A stretch of 35,316 nt of DNA. It comes from Rhodobacterales bacterium. Its GTDB lineage: Bacteria; Pseudomonadota; Alphaproteobacteria; Rhodobacterales; Rhodobacteraceae. Positions within the stretch are counted from its first letter, which is position 1; every line of letters begins with the position of its first letter. Below are positions 18,653 through 25,846 of the stretch, in pieces. The notes beneath the pieces were generated by a model. That model was not told where the DNA came from. It ran no database searches and saw nothing but the letters and a program-made list of their open reading frames with translations. The stretch covers positions 1 through 35,316 of the forward strand of contig QIGK01000109.1 of NCBI GenBank assembly GCA_003228875.1. The letters run 5' to 3'. The position numbers and the translations under genes are program-made.

Positions 18653-19284
18653 CAGACCCGCACCTCTACCACTGGAATTGACGGGATTTCGCCCGCTGAA
18701 AACCCACCCGAACTTGCCTCGATCCGGTCAGCATCAAACCGCACAGGAACATCAAATTCAAACCCGGCTGACAGCGGCGCGCCCATGCCCGGAGGGTCAA
18801 AAAATGTGACTTCGCCACGATCCAGATTTAAGGAATAATGCACGCCTTCCTCCATTTCGTCTCCGCCAAGCGCTACGGCCACCCGCCCCTCAACCGGTTT
18901 AGAAATCTGCCGTGCATAGGTAAAAGCACCCGAGCGATAATTTTTGATAAGCGGGAAAACGGTGGTAACTTCATCGCCGACACCAAATTCCTGATCCAGC
19001 GCGTCAAAATTATTTGAGGGCGCACAGGATTTGAAATCTGTCCAGTCTTTCCAGCGAAATCCAAAAAGTTGCCCATGGCGGGCCTCAAAAAATGCCATGA
19101 TATCTGCCAGATCGTCCAAAGATCGCATGCCAAGCCCAGCGTCATATCTGCGCCGCGATTGCGCCCAAGGCGAGTTTCGTTCCTCAAACCCGTTGGAAAG
19201 GCTGATAATTTCGATGCGCCGCTCTGGCCCACCAACAGAACCGAACGACAAAGCCGTCGGAAATCGAACATCGTGAAAATTCAT
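18652..19284 (-). CDS. GTA g12 distal tail protein (DUF2460)
   Basis: The 210-residue product has the DUF2460 pattern: FHDVRFPTALSFGSVGGPER, GMRSLDDLADIMAFFEARHG, GFRWKDWTDFKSCAPS and a beta-rich C terminus with EFDVPVRFDADRIE. In the GTA particle the protein forms the ring at the end of the tail tube. A GGGGGAAG site precedes the ATG. It starts 10 bases after g11 and overlaps g13. It looks intact, with full family length. Confidence 0.92.
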   Translation of the reverse strand: MNFHDVRFPTALSFGSVGGPERRIEIISLSNGFEERNSPWAQSRRRYDAGLGMRSLDDLADIMAFFEARHGQLFGFRWKDWTDFKSCAPSNNFDALDQEFGVGDEVTTVFPLIKNYRSGAFTYARQISKPVEGRVAVALGGDEMEEGVHYSLNLDRGEVTFFDPPGMGAPLSAGFEFDVPVRFDADRIEASSGGFSAGEIPSIPVVEVRV

Positions 19285-19293
19285 GTCTTCCCC

Positions 19294-19956
19294 CTAAAGA
19301 TTTCGGCTGCTGCGCCTTAACGCGCGCTGAACACCCGCCGCCACTTGCGTGCGAGACCGCTGAAAACTTGCCGCATCCGGCGTTGAAATATTCATATTAA
19401 CGGTGACACTTTGGCCGCCGCCGCCACGCACGCCCAACTTACCGTCAGCACCCCGCGCCAAGGGCATAATCGCCTCGGGTCCGGCCTCGCCCATTAATCC
19501 TGTGCCCCCGCGCATCGGAAACGCAGTGGCGCTGTTAACAATTCCGCCATTGGCAAAAGCCGTGACCCGCCCGCCTGAAAAAGCTGCCCCATTTTCAAAT
19601 GGCAATATGCCTTTTATCAGGCTTTCCAAGCCCCCGCCCAGCAAATTGCCAAAATGCGAGGCCACAGGGTTCAGCACTGAATCAAGCGCTGAATTTGACA
19701 TCGACAGGCTTAAATTTCGCAACACATCGCCCAGCTTTGCCCCATCAAAAACCAGATCATCAAAGGCATTTCGCAAACTGCCGCCCACGCTGCGGGTAAA
19801 AGCAGTCGCCAGCTGCCCCGCCGCCGCCAATGCTACTTCGGTGCCCTTCAATTCAGCTTGAAACACCGTTGTTGCGCTTTGTGTCGCTGCAATGCTGCCC
19901 TCCAGATCACCCAGAACAATGTCCAGGTTTTCAAGGTCTTGTTCAGTTTCCGCCAT
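19294..19956 (-). CDS. GTA g11 tape measure protein
   Basis: The 220-residue protein has the usual short GTA tape-measure size. A helical first part (TEQDLENLDIVLGDLEGSIA, AAAGQLATAFTRSVGGSLRN) is followed by the conserved C-terminal block FPMRGGTGLMGEAGPEAIMP and the glycine-rich GKLGVRGGGGQSVTVNMNIS. The tape measure sets tail length and is ejected during DNA delivery. AAGGAGA precedes the ATG, and it overlaps g10.1 by 14 bases. Confidence 0.9.
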   Translation of the reverse strand: MAETEQDLENLDIVLGDLEGSIAATQSATTVFQAELKGTEVALAAAGQLATAFTRSVGGSLRNAFDDLVFDGAKLGDVLRNLSLSMSNSALDSVLNPVASHFGNLLGGGLESLIKGILPFENGAAFSGGRVTAFANGGIVNSATAFPMRGGTGLMGEAGPEAIMPLARGADGKLGVRGGGGQSVTVNMNISTPDAASFQRSRTQVAAGVQRALRRSSRNL

Positions 19957-20155
19957 TGTCTCTCCTTAGATTTGTGTCGGGATATTGCACCATCAGCGCG
20001 TCCAGCCCTGATCGCGTCAAAACCGCTGCCGCTTTGGCATCGGCGCCGCTCATCACCACCAGTTCCGCAGGGGTCAGGGCCCAGAATTGATCAGGGGATA
20101 GACGCATATGCATCATCCCCAGCCGCATCAATTCAGCCCAGTTAAATTTCTGCAT
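19943..20155 (-). CDS. GTA g10.1 small tail assembly protein
   Basis: This 70-residue protein has the typical pattern FNWAELMRLGMMHMRLSPDQ followed by FWALTPAELVVMSG. It lies between g10 and the tape measure, the usual place for the second tail assembly chaperone. It overlaps g10 by 14 bases and g11 by 14. No ribosomal slippage site joining it to g10 was identified. Confidence 0.88.
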   Translation of the reverse strand: MQKFNWAELMRLGMMHMRLSPDQFWALTPAELVVMSGADAKAAAVLTRSGLDALMVQYPDTNLRRDNGGN

Positions 20156-20462
20156 CGGGCAACGTAAAAGCGCGCTTTAACAACAATGCACCTGCTTGCG
20201 CCGCCGCAACCGCGCCGCCGCCTATTTCAGCAGTGTTCAATGCGGCACGGTCAATATTAGCTCCGCCACCGCGCAATCCCGCCAGCAACAATGCCACAAG
20301 ATCATTCGCTGAGAATTTCCCGCTTTCAAAGCGCTCCACCAATTCCAGCAGCGATCCGGTCTCCAATGTTGCTTCAAGCTCCGCCAACGCCCCAAGGGTC
20401 AGGCGCATCACATGTGCCTTGCCGTTAAGCGTTAACAATACCTCCCCCCGATACGGGTTCAT
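20142..20462 (-). CDS. GTA g10 tail assembly protein
   Basis: The 106-residue product (PYRGEVLLTLNGKAHVMRLT, LGALAELEATLETGSLLELV) is the g10 family, a gene transfer agent counterpart of phage tail assembly chaperones that keep the tape measure soluble. The start at 20462 is chosen because this ATG overlaps the g9 stop as ATGA; a TTG one codon upstream is less likely. It looks complete. Confidence 0.88.
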   Translation of the reverse strand: MNPYRGEVLLTLNGKAHVMRLTLGALAELEATLETGSLLELVERFESGKFSANDLVALLLAGLRGGGANIDRAALNTAEIGGGAVAAAQAGALLLKRAFTLPDAEI

Positions 20463-20878
20463 CAAACAGCCGCCGTAAAGATCAGCTCACCACCAGAGGC
20501 CAGCGCGATTTCATAAGTCGCCTCACCATCATAATTGCCCGCATATTCTAATGAGGTAATCTGGAACGGCCCCTCCAAGGTGCCGAGTTCAGGAATAATC
20601 ACCTGAAAATCCGATATATCCGCTGCAAAGAAAATCGCGCGGGCTCGTTCATCAATGTAATCATCCAGAAACACACCAGAACCTGAAATACTGGCCGAAC
20701 GCACGCCGGTTCCTGCCAGCAATTCCCGCCAGCCTCCGGCAGAAACCATATTGGTTACATCCACGGTTTCCGCATTAAACGAGATCCGCGTCGCCCGCAG
20801 CCCGGCAAACGTTAAAAACGTGCCAGAGCCAGTCATATCAATTTTAATCAGAAGGTCTTTGCCTTTTTGAGCAGCCAT
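20462..20878 (-). CDS. GTA g9 major tail tube protein
   Basis: The 138 residues match the GTA tail tube protein: AQKGKDLLIKIDMTGSGTFL, AGLRATRISFNAETVDVTNM, WRELLAGTGVRSASISGSGV, and a C terminus AGNYDGEATYEIALASGGEL. It would polymerise into the DNA-conducting tube. An AAGGA site lies in front of the ATG. Of the connector-tail genes it is one of the best preserved. Confidence 0.93.
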   Translation of the reverse strand: MAAQKGKDLLIKIDMTGSGTFLTFAGLRATRISFNAETVDVTNMVSAGGWRELLAGTGVRSASISGSGVFLDDYIDERARAIFFAADISDFQVIIPELGTLEGPFQITSLEYAGNYDGEATYEIALASGGELIFTAAV

Positions 20879-20888
20879 TTTTTATTCC

Positions 20889-21134
20889 TTAATAAGAGCC
20901 ATCATCAAGAATCGCGCGGAAAACCAGCGCGATTCTGCGTTGTTCAGGGGAAACCCCGCGCCACGCGCGAGATTTCAGAAATTTCAGGTTCACAAGTGAT
21001 TCGCGTGACAAGGTTAAATCTGCGTCAATCAGCACGTCATAAATGGCACTGCCAAGCATTCCAGCCAGCACTGCATCAGCGGAAAGCGCTGCAAAAACAG
21101 CTTCTTGCAAGGCGGCACTCATCGCATAACTCAT
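20889..21134 (-). CDS. GTA g8 tail terminator, shortened by an apparent internal deletion
   Basis: The start at 21134 overlaps the g7 stop (ATGA) behind a strong GAGGAGGGG. The 81-residue product joins a normal N terminus (SYAMSAALQEAVFAALSADA, GSAIYDVLI) directly to a normal C terminus (LTLSRESLVNLKFLKSRAWR, RRIALVFRAILDD). From memory the family is about 135 residues, with a middle containing VSLG, a DKTG-like segment and the AAGF...AKEA helix. None of these is present, so roughly 50 residues appear to be lost in frame. The protein normally caps the tail tube; without the central strands it probably cannot fold into that ring. Confidence 0.75.
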   Translation of the reverse strand: MSYAMSAALQEAVFAALSADAVLAGMLGSAIYDVLIDADLTLSRESLVNLKFLKSRAWRGVSPEQRRIALVFRAILDDGSY

Positions 21135-21475
21135 GATCGCCCCTCCTCTGCCTCCTCTGCCCATATTTCCAAATACTGCGCTGCGCCGTCCATTTCCGCG
21201 ACGGCCAGAATGTCAAAAATCCGGCCACGCTCAACAAACCGTTGCTCAGCACGGGGCCGCGATGCCGCCTCAAACGGCGCGGAACGCGTGATGATTTTGA
21301 ACTTGGTCACGGGAACCATACGCCCGCCAATCAACCGTTCAGCCCCGCCGCGCGCATCAATACTGGCCCAGATTGATCCCAGCGCCGTCCAGACCTCGAC
21401 CACTCCGCCCATGCTGTCAGCGCTTCGAACCGCCTCCTCCAGCACCAGTTTGCGGTTTAAATTTGGCACAGTCAT
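21131..21475 (-). CDS. GTA g7 head-tail stopper/adaptor
   Basis: The 114-residue product carries the g7 pattern: PNLNRKLVLEEAVRSADSMG, GVVEVWTALGSIWASIDARG, FKIITRSAPFEAASRPRAEQ, RFVERGRIFDILAVAE. It belongs to the phage head-closure fold that bridges connector and tail. Its ATG overlaps the true stop of g6 (ATGA), and its stop overlaps g8 in the same way. It appears intact. Confidence 0.88.
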   Translation of the reverse strand: MTVPNLNRKLVLEEAVRSADSMGGVVEVWTALGSIWASIDARGGAERLIGGRMVPVTKFKIITRSAPFEAASRPRAEQRFVERGRIFDILAVAEMDGAAQYLEIWAEEAEEGRS

Positions 21476-22061
21476 GCCGCACCCAATCGTATGTCACGGT
21501 ATGGCTCCAACAAGGCAGCAACACCAAATGGCATTTACCGGCTAGCATGGCCAAGATCATTGCGGTTTTCGTAATAATTCGCCGCCAGCATAAACACCGC
21601 TTGGCGCAAGTCGTTTGGCACATCCAACCAAATGCCATATCCAGCATCAATGAAATCACCGCTGACCCGTTCACCGGAATTTCGGGCAAATGGGTGGCCT
21701 TTGGCACAAGTCGGGGCCGCGTATTGTCAAATTCTAACCGATATTTTGCTGCATCAACCGGTGTTGAGACCCCCAGATCATCAATCATCACAATCTGGCT
21801 AATCGCATTCACCGGCGAAACTGGCAGCACCTGCGCAGCACGATCCCGCCGCCAGACATATATTTGCCAATTAAACCCCTGCGCAATCAGAACCTTCCCG
21901 ATCCGCGCTTCAATAGCCCCCATGGCGGCCCGCAAAACCGTTTCCAGCAGCACGTTTTGGCTCCCGTCATCAGCAAAACCGCTGCCAAGGCGCATATAAT
22001 CGCTAAACTCAGTAACCGGAATATCCGCGCTTAGCAGCGTTGTTGTCTCAGTCAATTTCAT
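21472..22061 (-). pseudogene. GTA g6 head-tail connector, broken by a frameshift and an in-frame stop
   Basis: g6 is the adaptor ring below the portal. The start at 22061 (behind AGGAGA) opens a normal N terminus (KLTETTTLLSADIPVTEFSD, IEARIGKVLIAQGFNWQIYV, RPRLVPKATHLPEIPV). Near 21651-21657 the frame is lost, giving an unrelated Cys-rich tail that runs to 21417. In another frame the family sequence resumes as FIDAGYGIWLDVPNDLRQAV and FMLAANYYENRNDLGHASR, hits TAA at 21535-21537, then continues in the same frame as MPFGVAALLEPYRDIRLGAA and ends in a TGA overlapping the g7 ATG. That final overlap confirms the ancestral frame. One base lost plus one nonsense change explains the whole pattern. 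Confidence 0.9.
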
Positions 22062-22374
22062 GCAGCTCTCCTGAATGTTGCACACCCGAAATCCGCAGAA
22101 TCACAGCGCGTTTCAATACCCGCCCAGCATCGGTGCCAATGGTGCAGGTCAGCAGGTAAACCTGCCCAGACACGCCGCCAGTGATCACCACCCGGGATCG
22201 GTGTATTGAATTTGTTTGTTCCATTATTTTCAAACAGTTAGGATCATCTTCAACGGGCTGAACCGTCCAGCCCAGATCATGTTCTACTGTTTCGTTTTTC
22301 TTCAGATACCCCAGCCGCCAATCAAACCAGAATTCCAGCTCGGATTGCGGGTCTTTCAGGATAGTGCCGTTCAT
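22048..22374 (-). CDS. Extra gene between GTA capsid and g6: Ig-like phage adaptor-type protein
   Basis: This 108-residue product starts MNGTILKDPQSELEFWFDWR and has a strand pattern ending ITGGVSGQVYLLTCTIGTDA and GRVLKRAVILRISG. The DP...L.F.FDW opening, the GG.SG..Y.LTC.I.T..GR centre and the R.I.LRI end resemble small phage proteins usually annotated as fibre-tail adaptor or Ig-like connector proteins. It follows the capsid gene after a 137-base gap and overlaps g6 by 14 bases. I do not recall a gene at this position in the RcGTA reference cluster. The start is uncertain (a TTG lies five codons upstream), and the resemblance is from memory only. Confidence 0.7.
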   Translation of the reverse strand: MNGTILKDPQSELEFWFDWRLGYLKKNETVEHDLGWTVQPVEDDPNCLKIMEQTNSIHRSRVVITGGVSGQVYLLTCTIGTDAGRVLKRAVILRISGVQHSGELHEID

Positions 22375-22511
22375 ATTATTCCAGTCCAATCAATTACCAA
22401 AAGGTGCCCCCGCACCGCCCGAGCGGAGGGAGATTTCAAACCAGAATGGCGCGAGGGAACACCAGCACAGGGCCAAAAGGCCCCGCACCATCACAGCATC
22501 AAAGCAACCGC

Positions 22512-23705
22512 TTAAGACACCGCAAATTTCAGCAATTTGATGGCCGCAAAGTCCGAAACATCGCCGCCAACCCGCTTGGTTGCATAGAAAAGCACATGAG
22601 GCTTGGCGCTAAACGGATCGCGCAAAATGCGCAGATCGGGGCGTTCAGCAACGGTATAACCCGCACCAAAATCACCAAACGCAATCGCCGTAGCATCCGC
22701 CGCAATATCGGGCATGTCTTCGGCAATCAGCACCGGATAGCCCATAAGGCGCGCAGGTTCACCCGCCGCCAAACCATCAGACCAAAGGAAACGGCCATCA
22801 GCGTCTTTCATCTTGCGAACCGCTCCGGCGGTTTTGGAATTCATCACAAACGCCGCATTGGCGCGATAACGCGCACCCAGCGCATAAACCAGATCAACAA
22901 TCGCATCCGCCGGATCAATCCCGTTAAAATCTCCGGCTGCACCGGTGGCCACATAGCCCAGATCGCCCCATGTCCAGGCATTGTTATCCACAGCGGTATA
23001 AGTCAAAAATCCGGTTGGCTTATCAACACCGTCACCCGAGATAAAAGACAGGCTTTCCGCACGGCTGAATTTATCAGCAATACGCTCAGCCAACCAGCCC
23101 TCGACATCAAATGCACTGTCATCCAGCAAGCGTTGCGATGCTTTTGGCAAGGCCGAAAGCTCATGCAGTGGAATGGAAATCCGGTCAATTTGCGGCGTGC
23201 CGGTTTCAGCAGTTGCGGAGGTTTCATCAGCCCAACCAGCGCCAATATCGGTTTGGTCAACCAGCACGTCATAAGCGGTGGATTCAACCTGCACCACATT
23301 GGCGATGGAGCGAATGCTGGATGCACCGCGCAACACACTGGAAATGGTTTCCGAAGTTTGCGGGTCAACCAAAAAGCCGCCATCCGCAGAAACAGCGGTC
23401 GAAAGCGCTTTTTCTTCCACGGAAAGGCCGCGCAGCGCATCATCATCGCCCGTGCGAAGATAGGCTGAGAACGCCTTTTTATGAGGCATATCCAAATCGG
23501 CAGCCACAGATAATGCCGGGCGACCCGACGCGATAGATTTACGATCAAGCATATTCAAACGATTTTCCTGTTCTTTGAGTTTTGATTTAAGTTCCAACTG
23601 GAACATGTTGAATTCAGACAAAAATCCGTGCAGTGCAGCCTTGACTTCCACAGCAGGACCCTGCCCCTTGGCATCGCCAAGGGATTTGCAATTGGGTTCA
23701 CCCAT
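22512..23705 (-). CDS. GTA g5 major capsid protein (HK97 fold)
   Basis: The 397-residue product has a helical scaffold-like N-terminal part (FNMFQLELKSKLKEQENRLN, about residues 30-55) followed by the HK97 fold: DMPHKKAFSAYLRTGDD, VSADGGFLVDPQTSETI, LHELSALPKASQRLLDDSAF, AFVMNSKTAGAVRKMKD, VLIAEDMPDIAADATAIAFG. The N-terminal part is removed by the g4 protease in RcGTA. An AAGGA site precedes the ATG. No break is seen. Confidence 0.96.
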   Translation of the reverse strand: MGEPNCKSLGDAKGQGPAVEVKAALHGFLSEFNMFQLELKSKLKEQENRLNMLDRKSIASGRPALSVAADLDMPHKKAFSAYLRTGDDDALRGLSVEEKALSTAVSADGGFLVDPQTSETISSVLRGASSIRSIANVVQVESTAYDVLVDQTDIGAGWADETSATAETGTPQIDRISIPLHELSALPKASQRLLDDSAFDVEGWLAERIADKFSRAESLSFISGDGVDKPTGFLTYTAVDNNAWTWGDLGYVATGAAGDFNGIDPADAIVDLVYALGARYRANAAFVMNSKTAGAVRKMKDADGRFLWSDGLAAGEPARLMGYPVLIAEDMPDIAADATAIAFGDFGAGYTVAERPDLRILRDPFSAKPHVLFYATKRVGGDVSDFAAIKLLKFAVS

Positions 23706-23732
23706 CTTTTTTCCTTTTGATAAAACTGGCGC

Positions 23733-24278
23733 TTAAGCCAGCAAGTCTCTGGCCGCGCGAAAAGTCTCGGCCAGATTTTGCGCCAACGCTTCCTCATCAT
23801 CGGAAGGCTGCACACGCGCCTCTGAAAGCATAGGGAAGGTCACCAATGACACTTCCCACAGCTCAATTTCATGCAACAAACGGCCCGAACCGGCCTTTTC
23901 GCTGCGTTTGGTGCGGTAACCAATCGACAATCCGTCAATCGCCCCCGCCTCCAATAATATCTGCGCTTCACGGCCTGCCTGAACTTCGGTCAATAACCGG
24001 CCTTTGACCCGCAAGCCTTTGGAATCCTCGACAATTTCATCCCAAACCCCGATCGGCTGACTTGGATTATGCTGCCAAAGCATCTTGACCTTGCCACCCT
24101 TGGCCACCAGCCGTTTCAGGCAATCGGCATATGCGCCTTTTTGCACAATATCGCCGCCCTGATCGCTGGCCCCAAACAGACTGGCATAGCCGCTGATCAC
24201 AGCACCATCCACCGCCTGATCCTCCAACGCACAAAATTTAGTTTCATAGGATGGCCCCATGAAATTTTGATAATTCAT
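23733..24278 (-). CDS. GTA g4 prohead protease
   Basis: This HK97-type serine protease matures the capsid. The 181 residues contain the catalytic histidine in KMLWQHNPSQPIG (H70) and the serine in GAIDGLSIGYRT (S118), in the order of peptidase family S78. The C terminus VSLVTFPMLSEARVQPSD is also typical. AAGGGGA precedes the ATG. A REP-like palindrome lies in the 77-base gap between it and the upstream gene. Confidence 0.94.
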   Translation of the reverse strand: MNYQNFMGPSYETKFCALEDQAVDGAVISGYASLFGASDQGGDIVQKGAYADCLKRLVAKGGKVKMLWQHNPSQPIGVWDEIVEDSKGLRVKGRLLTEVQAGREAQILLEAGAIDGLSIGYRTKRSEKAGSGRLLHEIELWEVSLVTFPMLSEARVQPSDDEEALAQNLAETFRAARDLLA

Positions 24279-24327
24279 ATCAATCCCCTTGAAAATTTCC
24301 GAAATGGCAGGATAAACCCCAGCCTGT

Positions 24328-24350
24328 GTAGGGCGGGCTTCAGCCCGCCA
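24328..24350 (+). repeat. REP-like palindrome between GTA g3.5 and g4
   Basis: A GTAG head and 8-base arms GGCGGGCT and AGCCCGCC, identical to the copy in pdhC. It sits 5 bases past the g3.5 stop in the operon, where its hairpin could affect mRNA decay or the relative expression of the protease. Confidence 0.9.
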
Positions 24351-24355
24351 CTCCT

Positions 24356-24589
24356 TTACCCAACCCTAAAAACCGAAAGCGCAAGGTTCACCGCAAACAG
24401 ACTCGCCGCGCCATACACCGCCAGCCAAATCCGTTTCTCAAGCCTTTCCAACGTCTTTTCGATCATTGTTAATCTACGCTCTAATGCAATCCAGCGTTCT
24501 TCAGTGACCCGTTCATGAGCCTCAATGCGCGCGCTGGCGGCGTCAAAGGGTTCGTATAAATACTTTGAGCCCCCGCGCGGTTTACTCAT
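24356..24589 (-). CDS. GTA g3.5 head formation protein (rcc01685-like)
   Basis: The 77-residue product starts MSKPRGGSKYLYEPFDAASA, continues as a charged helix (ERVTEERWIALERRLTMIEK) and ends in a hydrophobic segment (IWLAVYGAASLFAVNLALSV), so it is probably a coiled coil with one membrane or buried helix. This matches the small gene after the portal in RcGTA. The ATG overlaps the portal stop. Its role in head assembly is known only by association. Confidence 0.82.
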   Translation of the reverse strand: MSKPRGGSKYLYEPFDAASARIEAHERVTEERWIALERRLTMIEKTLERLEKRIWLAVYGAASLFAVNLALSVFRVG

Positions 24590-25754
24590 TCGCAACGCTC
24601 GGTAAGCCCAGCATCTGGCGCTTTTCCGCAACCGTCAGAAAATCAGCCTTTGCAACCCGCCGCCATTGGCTCTCACGCTCAATACTCAACGCCGGAACCC
24701 CGTCCAGATCAGCCTTTAACGCCAATTCCTCAACATAAAAATCCGACATCCAGTTGCCAACAGCGCCCATCACGCGGCCCACCAAAGGCAGCACGGTCAG
24801 CCTGAAAAACGCGCGGTTAGCCTCAGCATAATTCGCGTAAGTCGCATCGCCGGGCAGCCCCAGCAACATCGGCGGCACCCCAAAAGCCAGCGCAATTTCC
24901 CGCGCCGCACTTTCCTTGGTTTTCTGGAATTCCATGTCCGAGGGGCTAAACCCCATCGGTTTCCAATCCAAACCACCCTCAAGCAACATCGGACGCCCGG
25001 CATTCGCCGCGCCCTGATGATGGCTTTCCATTTCCTCAACCAGTCGATCATACTGATCATTGGCCATCGACCCGGCACCATCCACGCCCTTGTAAACAAT
25101 CGCCCCCGAGGGCCGCGCCGCATTGTCCAACAACGCTTTTGACCACTTACTGGCGGCGTTATGCACATCCATCGCACTGGCTGCAGCCTCCATCGGAGAC
25201 AAGCCATAATGGTCATCGCTCGGATGAAACGCTTTGACGTGCAAAATCGGCTGAACCTCACCGCGCATATCAAACCGGTGCTTTTTTGCACCAACCGAAT
25301 ATTCATACGCCACCGGCCAACCATCGTTGCCGGGCACCACCCGCATCCGATCAGAGCGCAGCACAAACAATTCACGCGGCGCGCCTTCCTCAAGGCCCGC
25401 AGCCTCCAGATATCCGTCACCAGACAGCAACATCTGGCCATAAAGCGCCTCCAGCAAATCCGCTGATCCCTGCATGCCGTTAGGCCGCGCCAACAGGCTC
25501 AGCAATGGATGATTGTCAAACCGCCGCTCCGCGTCCTGCAACGCCAACGGCACGGAGGCCGCCGCCTCGGCGATCATCTTGACGCACCGAAACCCCACAG
25601 GATTTCCGATAAATCCATTGCGTGTCAAGCTGGCGGTATCGCGCCCCGTCCACGCCGCACGGCCACCGCTATGAAAGCTGACAACCCCGGCAGCGGCGCT
25701 CGATTTAGTCTCTGAAACATCCACTTTGGATGTTCTTAAAAACTGCAAAACCAT
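24582..25754 (-). CDS. GTA g3 portal protein (HK97 family)
   Basis: The 390-residue portal forms the dodecameric DNA gate of the head. Features are TRNGFIGNPVGFRCVKMIAE, the NHPLLSLLARPNG motif, MLLSGDGYLEA, ILHVKAFHPSDDHYGLSPME, a central segment around AREIALAFGVPPMLLGLPGD and YANYAEANRAFFRLTVLPLV. A strong AAAGGAG site precedes the ATG. The gene follows terminase after a 92-base gap that holds an inverted pair of palindromes. Confidence 0.95.
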   Translation of the reverse strand: MVLQFLRTSKVDVSETKSSAAAGVVSFHSGGRAAWTGRDTASLTRNGFIGNPVGFRCVKMIAEAAASVPLALQDAERRFDNHPLLSLLARPNGMQGSADLLEALYGQMLLSGDGYLEAAGLEEGAPRELFVLRSDRMRVVPGNDGWPVAYEYSVGAKKHRFDMRGEVQPILHVKAFHPSDDHYGLSPMEAAASAMDVHNAASKWSKALLDNAARPSGAIVYKGVDGAGSMANDQYDRLVEEMESHHQGAANAGRPMLLEGGLDWKPMGFSPSDMEFQKTKESAAREIALAFGVPPMLLGLPGDATYANYAEANRAFFRLTVLPLVGRVMGAVGNWMSDFYVEELALKADLDGVPALSIERESQWRRVAKADFLTVAEKRQMLGLPSVANE

Positions 25755-25781
25755 AGAGTTATGCTCCTTTGTTAAAAGAAA

Positions 25782-25804
25782 TGGCGGGCTGAAGCCCGCC
25801 CTAC
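25782..25804 (-). repeat. REP-like palindrome, first of an inverted pair (g2-g3 gap)
   Basis: The same 23-base element, in reverse orientation on the given strand. With its partner at 25818 it makes a perfect 23-base inverted repeat with a 13-base loop, so the operon mRNA can form either two small hairpins or one long one. Confidence 0.92.
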
Positions 25805-25817
25805 AATTCCATTATCC

Positions 25818-25840
25818 GTAGGGCGGGCTTCAGCCCGCCA
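25818..25840 (+). repeat. REP-like palindrome, second of an inverted pair (g2-g3 gap)
   Basis: This is the forward copy, with GTAG head, 6 bases from the terminase stop. Paired REPs in opposite orientation are the arrangement of BIME elements. Confidence 0.92.
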
Positions 25841-25846
25841 CACCAT

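Noticed and set aside
21417-21650. The Cys-rich C terminus of the long g6 frame as a real zinc-binding tail
   Set aside because: The family sequence is plainly present in another frame and ends in the g7 overlap, so the Cys-rich reading is a frameshift artefact.
22404-23468. Long plus-strand open frame (354 codons) opposite the capsid gene
   Set aside because: It is the antisense shadow of the capsid gene. Its composition is rich in Arg, Gln and His without family resemblance, and there is no ribosome site.
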